Shown here: in pieces, positions 61,406 through 64,000 of the stretch
Layout of the letters: each line of letters opens with the position of its first letter
Position numbering within the stretch: position 1 is the first letter of the stretch
Program-made: the position numbers and the translations under genes
Notes under the pieces: model-generated
Databases searched by the model: none
What the model saw: the letters and a program-made list of their open reading frames with translations, nothing else
Told to the model about the DNA's origin: nothing
DNA from: Kitasatospora phosalacinea
Lineage (GTDB): Bacteria > Actinomycetota > Actinomycetes > Streptomycetales > Streptomycetaceae
Direction of reading: 5' to 3'
DNA length: 64,000 nt
Assembly: GCF_030268885.1 (NCBI RefSeq)
Contig: NZ_BSSA01000008.1
Coordinates: forward strand, 62,001 to 126,000

Positions 61406-63127
61406 ATGAGCGCCATCACCCCGCACGACTACATCTCGGTGCACGGCCCGCGCGCGGGCGACCGGGTCCGGCTCGGCGACTCCGGGCTGATCGTCCGGGT
61501 CGAGTCGGACTCGCAGGCCCCGGGCGACGAGTTCCTGGCCGGGTTCGGCAAGACCGCCCGGGACGGCCTGCACCTGAAGCCCGCCGCGGTCCGCGAGACC
61601 TGCGACGTGGTGATCTCCAACGTGCTGGTGATCGACGCGGTGCAGGGCGTCCGGAAGACCTCGATCGGCATCCGGGCGGGCCGGATCGCCTCGATCGGCC
61701 GGGCGGGCAACCCGGACACCCTGGACGGGGTGGAGGTGGTGGTCGGCACCGGCACCACCATCGTCTCGGGCGAGGGCCTGATCGCCACCGCGGGCGCCGT
61801 CGACACCCACGTGCACCTGCTGTCGCCGCGCATCATGGAGGCTTCGCTGGCCTCCGGCGTGACCACGATCATCGGCCAGGAGTTCGGCCCGGTCTGGGGC
61901 GTGGGCGTCAACTCGCCGTGGGCGCTGCGGCACGCCTTCAACGCCTTCGACGCCTGGCCGGTCAACATCGGCTTCCTGGGCCGCGGTTCGTCCTCCGACC
62001 CGGCCCCGCTGGTGGAGGCGCTGGCCGAGGGCGGCGCCTCCGGCTTCAAGGTGCACGAGGACATGGGCGCGCACACCCGGGCGCTGGACACCGCGCTGCG
62101 GGTCGCCGAGGAGTACGACGTCCAAGTGGCGTTGCACACCGACGGGTTGAACGAGTGCCTGTCGGTGGAGGACACCCTCGCGGTGCTGGAGGGCCGCACC
62201 ATCCACGCCTTCCACATCGAGGGCTGCGGCGGCGGCCACGTGCCGAACGTGCTGAAGATGGCGGGCGTGGAGAACGTCATCGGTTCCTCCACCAACCCCA
62301 CCCTCCCGTTCGGCCGGGACGCGCTGGGCGAGCACTACGACATGATCGTCTCCGCCCACGACCTCAAGCCCGACCTGCCCGGCGACGCCGCGATGGCCCG
62401 CGACCGGATCCGGGCCGGGACGATGGGCGCCGAGGACGTCCTGCACGACCTGGGCGTCATCGGCATCACCTCCTCCGACGCCCAGGGCATGGGCCGGGCG
62501 GGCGAGACGGTGCGCCGCACCTTCGCGATGGCCGGGAAGATGAAGGCCGAACTCGGCCCGCTCGACGGCACCGGCTCGTACGGGACGGCCGAGGGCGGCG
62601 ACGACAACGAGCGGGTGCTGCGCTACATCGCCAAGCTGACCATCAACCCGGCGATCGCGCACGGGCTCTCGCACGAGATCGGCTCGCTGGAGGTCGGCAA
62701 GCTGGCCGACGTCGTGCTGTGGCGCCCCGACCACTTCGGCGCCAAGCCGCAGCTGGTGCTGAAGGCCGGGTTCCCCGCGTACGGCGTGGTCGGCGACCCG
62801 AACGCCTCCACCGACCGCTGCGAACCCCTCGTCCTGGGGCCGCAGTTCGGCGCGCACGGGGCCACCGCCGCGGACCTCTCGGTCGCGTTCGTCGCCCAGG
62901 CCGCAGCCGAGTCCGCCTACTTGGACGTGGCGGGCGACCAACTCCCCACCCGCAGGCGGCGGGTGGGCGTGCGCGGCACCCGCGGCATCGGGCCGCGCGC
63001 GATGCTGCGCAACGGCCGGATCGGGCAGGTCGACGTCTCCGAGACCGGGCTGGTCTCGCTGGACGGCGAACCGCTGCGCTCGGCGCCCGCCGACTCGGTA
63101 TCGCTCAGCCGCCTCTACTTCCTCTGA
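61406..63127 (+). CDS. ureC: Urease alpha subunit with altered active-site flap
   Basis: A 573-residue catalytic subunit of nickel urease (urea to ammonia and carbamate). The metal site is kept: H-x-H in VDTHVHLLSPR, the carbamylated Lys in GFKVHEDMG with the following His, VALHTDGLNE, AFHIEGCGGGH, and the Asp in SSDAQGMGR. The mobile flap differs. Canonical ureases have M-V-C-H-H-L-D-P; here it reads MIVSAHDLKPD, with no flap Cys, one catalytic-region His and an extra residue. GGAAGGA precedes the ATG. Another urease elsewhere may be the canonical one. Assignment is firm; activity on urea is not proven. Confidence 0.92.
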   Translation: MSAITPHDYISVHGPRAGDRVRLGDSGLIVRVESDSQAPGDEFLAGFGKTARDGLHLKPAAVRETCDVVISNVLVIDAVQGVRKTSIGIRAGRIASIGRAGNPDTLDGVEVVVGTGTTIVSGEGLIATAGAVDTHVHLLSPRIMEASLASGVTTIIGQEFGPVWGVGVNSPWALRHAFNAFDAWPVNIGFLGRGSSSDPAPLVEALAEGGASGFKVHEDMGAHTRALDTALRVAEEYDVQVALHTDGLNECLSVEDTLAVLEGRTIHAFHIEGCGGGHVPNVLKMAGVENVIGSSTNPTLPFGRDALGEHYDMIVSAHDLKPDLPGDAAMARDRIRAGTMGAEDVLHDLGVIGITSSDAQGMGRAGETVRRTFAMAGKMKAELGPLDGTGSYGTAEGGDDNERVLRYIAKLTINPAIAHGLSHEIGSLEVGKLADVVLWRPDHFGAKPQLVLKAGFPAYGVVGDPNASTDRCEPLVLGPQFGAHGATAADLSVAFVAQAAAESAYLDVAGDQLPTRRRRVGVRGTRGIGPRAMLRNGRIGQVDVSETGLVSLDGEPLRSAPADSVSLSRLYFL

Positions 63128-63175
63128 CCCCCACCGATCGAACAACACCCTTCCCTCGCTTAGGACTTCACCCTC

Positions 63176-64000
63176 ATGACCAGCTCCCCCACCCCCGCCT
63201 CGCTCGGTTTCCGGATGCCCGCCGAGTGGCACCCGCACGAGCGCACCTGGATGGCCTTCCCCACCCCGAACCCGACCTTCGACGGCGCCGAGCAGCTGGA
63301 CGCCGCCCGCCGCGCCTGGGCCGAGGTCGCCAACACGATCGTCCGGTACGAGCCGGTCACCCTGGTGGTCAACACCGGCGAGAGCGAGGAGGCCCGCCGG
63401 TACGTCGCCCCCGAGGTCGAGCTCGTCGAGCGGCCGCTGAACGACGCCTGGATGCGCGACATCGGGCCGTCCTTCCTGCTCGGCGCGGACGGCGAACTCG
63501 CCGCCGCCGACTGGGTGTTCAACGGCTGGGGCGCCCAGTCCTGGGCCCGCTGGGACAAGGACCAGGACATCGCCGAGCACATCACCGACCTGACCGGCGT
63601 GCGGCGCTTCGCCTCCCGGCTGATCAACGAGGGCGGCGGCATCCACGTCGACGGCGAGGGCACCGTCCTGGTCACCGACACCGTGCAGCTCGGCGAGGGC
63701 CGCAACGCCGACTGGACCCGCGAGCAGGTCGAGGCCGAGCTGCACGCCCACCTGGGCACCACCAAGGCGATCTGGCTGCCGCGCGGACTGACCCGCGACT
63801 ACGACGAGTTCGGCACCCGCGGCCACATCGACATCGTCGCCGCCTTCGTCCGCCCCGGCACCGTGGTCGTCCACTCCCAGCCCGACCCGGCCCACCCCGA
63901 CCACGCCGTCTGCCAGGAGCTCGCCGACCTGCTGCGCGCCGCCACGGACGCCCGCGGCCGCACCCTGGAGGTCATCGAACTCCCGGCCCCCACCGTCCTG
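63176..64000 (+). CDS. aguA: Agmatine deiminase, cut by the right edge
   Basis: The first 275 codons of a peptidyl-arginine-deiminase-family protein, open to the window edge. Agmatine deiminase converts agmatine to N-carbamoylputrescine and ammonia. The N-terminal FRMPAEWHPHERTWMAFPT (near residues 12-30) is the family opening. RPLNDAWMRDIGPSFLL near 90 supplies a catalytic Asp, and EGGGIHVDGEGTVLVTD near 155 contains a structural Gly cluster. TRGHIDIVAAF near 215 holds the catalytic His and Asp; the nucleophilic Cys would lie beyond the edge. It starts 48 bases after ureC, suggesting a common ammonia-releasing operon. Confidence 0.88.
   Translation, partial: MTSSPTPASLGFRMPAEWHPHERTWMAFPTPNPTFDGAEQLDAARRAWAEVANTIVRYEPVTLVVNTGESEEARRYVAPEVELVERPLNDAWMRDIGPSFLLGADGELAAADWVFNGWGAQSWARWDKDQDIAEHITDLTGVRRFASRLINEGGGIHVDGEGTVLVTDTVQLGEGRNADWTREQVEAELHAHLGTTKAIWLPRGLTRDYDEFGTRGHIDIVAAFVRPGTVVVHSQPDPAHPDHAVCQELADLLRAATDARGRTLEVIELPAPTVL

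Overview
The window is 64 kb of very GC-rich actinobacterial chromosome, most likely from Streptomycetaceae (Streptomyces or Kitasatospora). The reasons are the strong third-position G/C bias, the many apparently leaderless genes (a -10 hexamer 6-9 bases before the start codon), and sites that look like DmdR (iron), Nur (nickel) and DasR (aminosugar) boxes. Family content agrees: DUF2637, an encapsulin with a DyP peroxidase, a SpoIIE-type phosphatase, a fused urease gamma/beta subunit and a secreted GH18 chitinase. I find no rRNA, tRNA, CRISPR array, insertion sequence or prophage. It reads as ordinary chromosome with many small divergent regulator/target modules.

Layout. 0-7 kb: nitroreductase and acetyltransferase genes, then three regulator/target pairs with visible inverted-repeat operators: TetR/azoreductase, TetR/monooxygenase plus DUF4267, and DeoR/MFS transporter. 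7-17 kb: a LolA-like lipoprotein, a giant helical-repeat protein, a Nudix hydrolase, Tex, a GT87 mannosyltransferase-like protein and a PPOX-fold flavin/F420 enzyme. 16.7-22.5 kb: an SGNH hydrolase, a cytochrome P450, the encapsulin/DyP nanocompartment operon, a MarR regulator and a MerR/B12-binding (CarH/LitR-like) regulator. 22.6-29.7 kb: an MMPL exporter, an HxlR regulator facing an AlaA-like aminotransferase, a decayed gene, and small membrane or lipoprotein genes.

29.7-48.7 kb is rich in exported enzymes: Tat-exported purple acid phosphatase, ExeM/NucH-type nuclease, GH18 chitinase, esterase and an HNH lipoprotein. Among them lie a nickel/cobalt permease with a good Nur-box match and a GT39-type glycosyltransferase. 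48.9-53 kb: a PdxH-like oxidase, a Phd/YefM antitoxin whose RelE-type toxin is frameshifted, moaA facing a MobA/MocA-like nucleotidyltransferase (molybdenum cofactor), and an alpha/beta hydrolase. 53-60 kb: a zinc-ribbon protein with a degenerate Mrr-like domain, a TPR-like protein, a FhuF-type 2Fe-2S protein behind an iron box, a DUF2637 protein, and two proteins with GHKL ATPase domains, one of them a PAS-GAF-PP2C phosphatase. 60.6-64 kb: a urease paralogue (fused gamma/beta, then alpha) followed by agmatine deiminase, which runs off the right edge.

Functional themes are nutrient scavenging (chitin, extracellular DNA and phosphate, urea/agmatine nitrogen) and metal handling (nickel uptake, iron, molybdenum cofactor). 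The least ordinary observations are the altered active-site flap of the urease alpha subunit, the repeat and hairpin structure before the urease operon, the zinc-ribbon/degenerate-nuclease protein, the B12-binding regulator with altered ligand motifs, and two loci inactivated by single-base shifts. I did not find an obviously new multi-gene system.
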